DNA from: Caulobacteraceae bacterium
GTDB taxonomy: Bacteria > Pseudomonadota > Alphaproteobacteria > Caulobacterales > Caulobacteraceae
Reading direction: 5' to 3'
Length of the DNA: 64,000 bases
Assembly: GCA_019746095.1 (NCBI GenBank)
Contig: JAIESL010000057.1
Coordinates: forward strand, 1-64,000
In this document: positions 63,331 through 64,000 of the stretch, piece after piece
Numbering within the stretch: the first letter of the stretch is position 1
How the letters are laid out: the number at the start of each line of letters is the position of its first letter
Translations under genes and position numbers: made by a program
The notes under the pieces: model-generated
What the model was told of the DNA's origin: nothing
Seen by the model: only the letters and a program-made list of their open reading frames with translations
Databases searched by the model: none

Positions 63331-64000
63331 ATGACCTACCAAGCGCCTGTCCGTGATCTCGCCTTCACCCTGCAGGCTGTGGCCGGGATCGACCAGGTAG
63401 CGGCCACGGGTGCCTTTCCGGACTATGACGCCGACCTGCTCGGCGCGGTCCTTGAGGCGGCGGCGCAGTTCTCCGAAGGCGTGCTGGCTCCCCTGAACCG
63501 GATCGGCGACCAGAAGGGCTCGACCTTGGTCGACGGGAACGTGACCGCGGCACCGGGCTTTGCCGACGCCTATCGCCAGTTCGCCGAGGGCGGCTGGACC
63601 GGCCTGTCCGCCCCCACCCACGCCGGCGGTCAGCAACTGCCCAAGGCGCTGGAACTGGCGGCCTTTGAGACCGTCCACGCCGCCAACATGGCCTTCGGCC
63701 TTTGTCCCATGCTGTCGCTGGCCGCGATCGAGGCCCTGGAGGCGCACGGGACGCCGTCGCAGAAGGAGATCTATCTGACGAAGCTGGTCTCGGGCGAATG
63801 GACCGGGGCCATGGTCCTGACCGAGCCGCAGGCGGGCTCGGACCTCGGAGCCCTGACCACCACGGCGACGCCGAACGGCGACGGGACCTGGGCCCTCAAC
63901 GGTCAGAAGATCTACATCACCTGGGGCGACCACGACGCGACCGACAACATCGTCCATCTGGTGCTGGCCCGCCTGCCCGACGCACCGCCCGGACCCAAGG
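63331..64000 (+). CDS. acyl-CoA dehydrogenase, N-terminal part (runs off the window)
   Basis: About 223 residues are visible, starting MTYQAPVRDLAFTLQ. They match the N-terminal and central regions of the long acyl-CoA dehydrogenases related to DmdC, with FCPMLS-like [14 protein letters not shown] and the flavin-site segment MVLTEPQAGSDLG. Members oxidise acyl-CoA or methylmercaptopropionyl-CoA with FAD; the exact substrate cannot be told. The catalytic Glu and C-terminal domain lie beyond the window. It is divergent from cytochrome b561, with 124 nt between starts. Confidence 0.9.
   Translation, partial: MTYQAPVRDLAFTLQAVAGIDQVAATGAFPDYDADLLGAVLEAAAQFSEGVLAPLNRIGDQKGSTLVDGNVTAAPGFADAYRQFAEGGWTGLSAPTHAGGQQLPKALELAAFETVHAANMAFGLCPMLSLAAIEALEAHGTPSQKEIYLTKLVSGEWTGAMVLTEPQAGSDLGALTTTATPNGDGTWALNGQKIYITWGDHDATDNIVHLVLARLPDAPPGPK

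Overview
The window is a gene-dense stretch of a high-GC alphaproteobacterial chromosome. The best fit is the order Caulobacterales, probably a Brevundimonas-like member of Caulobacteraceae. The assignment rests on a clear MipZ division regulator with the Caulobacter residue numbering (K13, D42), an HdaA-type DnaA regulator, NDUFA12 and DUF2155 genes next to aat, and pervasive 1-4 nt stop/start overlaps. The genus is an inference. I see no rRNA, tRNA, insertion sequence, prophage or CRISPR array, so most of the window is conserved housekeeping DNA.

Region by region. 1-4150: aroQ, accB, accC and aat, convergent with NDUFA12-DUF2155. 4325-8270: an unusual NrdJ-derived protein with a TSCPD domain but no recognisable ribonucleotide reductase catalytic core, then two exported pentapeptide-repeat proteins. 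8278-17010: aspS, hdaA, gatB and gatCA (indirect Asn/Gln-tRNA synthesis), interrupted by a small exported protein and an exported M17 aminopeptidase. 17082-25830: a lipoprotein, ruvX, an AEC carrier, pyrB with an inactive dihydroorotase homologue, plsY, dprA and topA. 25827-30514: a J-domain membrane protein, mipZ, a SPOR lipoprotein, panC and a TPR/His-rich exported protein. 30580-41172: an I78-like lipoprotein, holC and pepA, divergent from lptF-lptG-lptD-surA-pdxA-rsmA, a large envelope-biogenesis block. 41264-47962: a host-attachment-family protein, gmk, yicC, mltG and the fatty-acid cluster fabD-fabG-acpP-fabF. 48008-57923: an exported beta-propeller protein, an FAD oxidoreductase, a NUDIX hydrolase, SPFH/NfeD, rnhA, tatABC, a small lipoprotein and glnB-glnA. 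58044-64000: nnrD, yaaA, a 3-hydroxybutyrate dehydrogenase-like SDR, a GNAT, a Sua5 protein, YceI, cytochrome b561 and the start of an acyl-CoA dehydrogenase that runs off the window.

The genes form several coherent modules: lipid and LPS assembly (acc, plsY, fab, lpt, surA), nitrogen handling (glnBA, GatCAB), cell-cycle control (hdaA, mipZ) and protein export (tatABC). The most unusual items are the catalytically gutted NrdJ-like protein at 4325, the pseudo-dihydroorotase at 20097, the paired Cys-capped pentapeptide proteins, probable CTG start codons embedded in CTGA overlaps (aat; possibly the I78 lipoprotein), and several palindromic intergenic elements. One of those elements supplies the last codons and the stop of pdxA.
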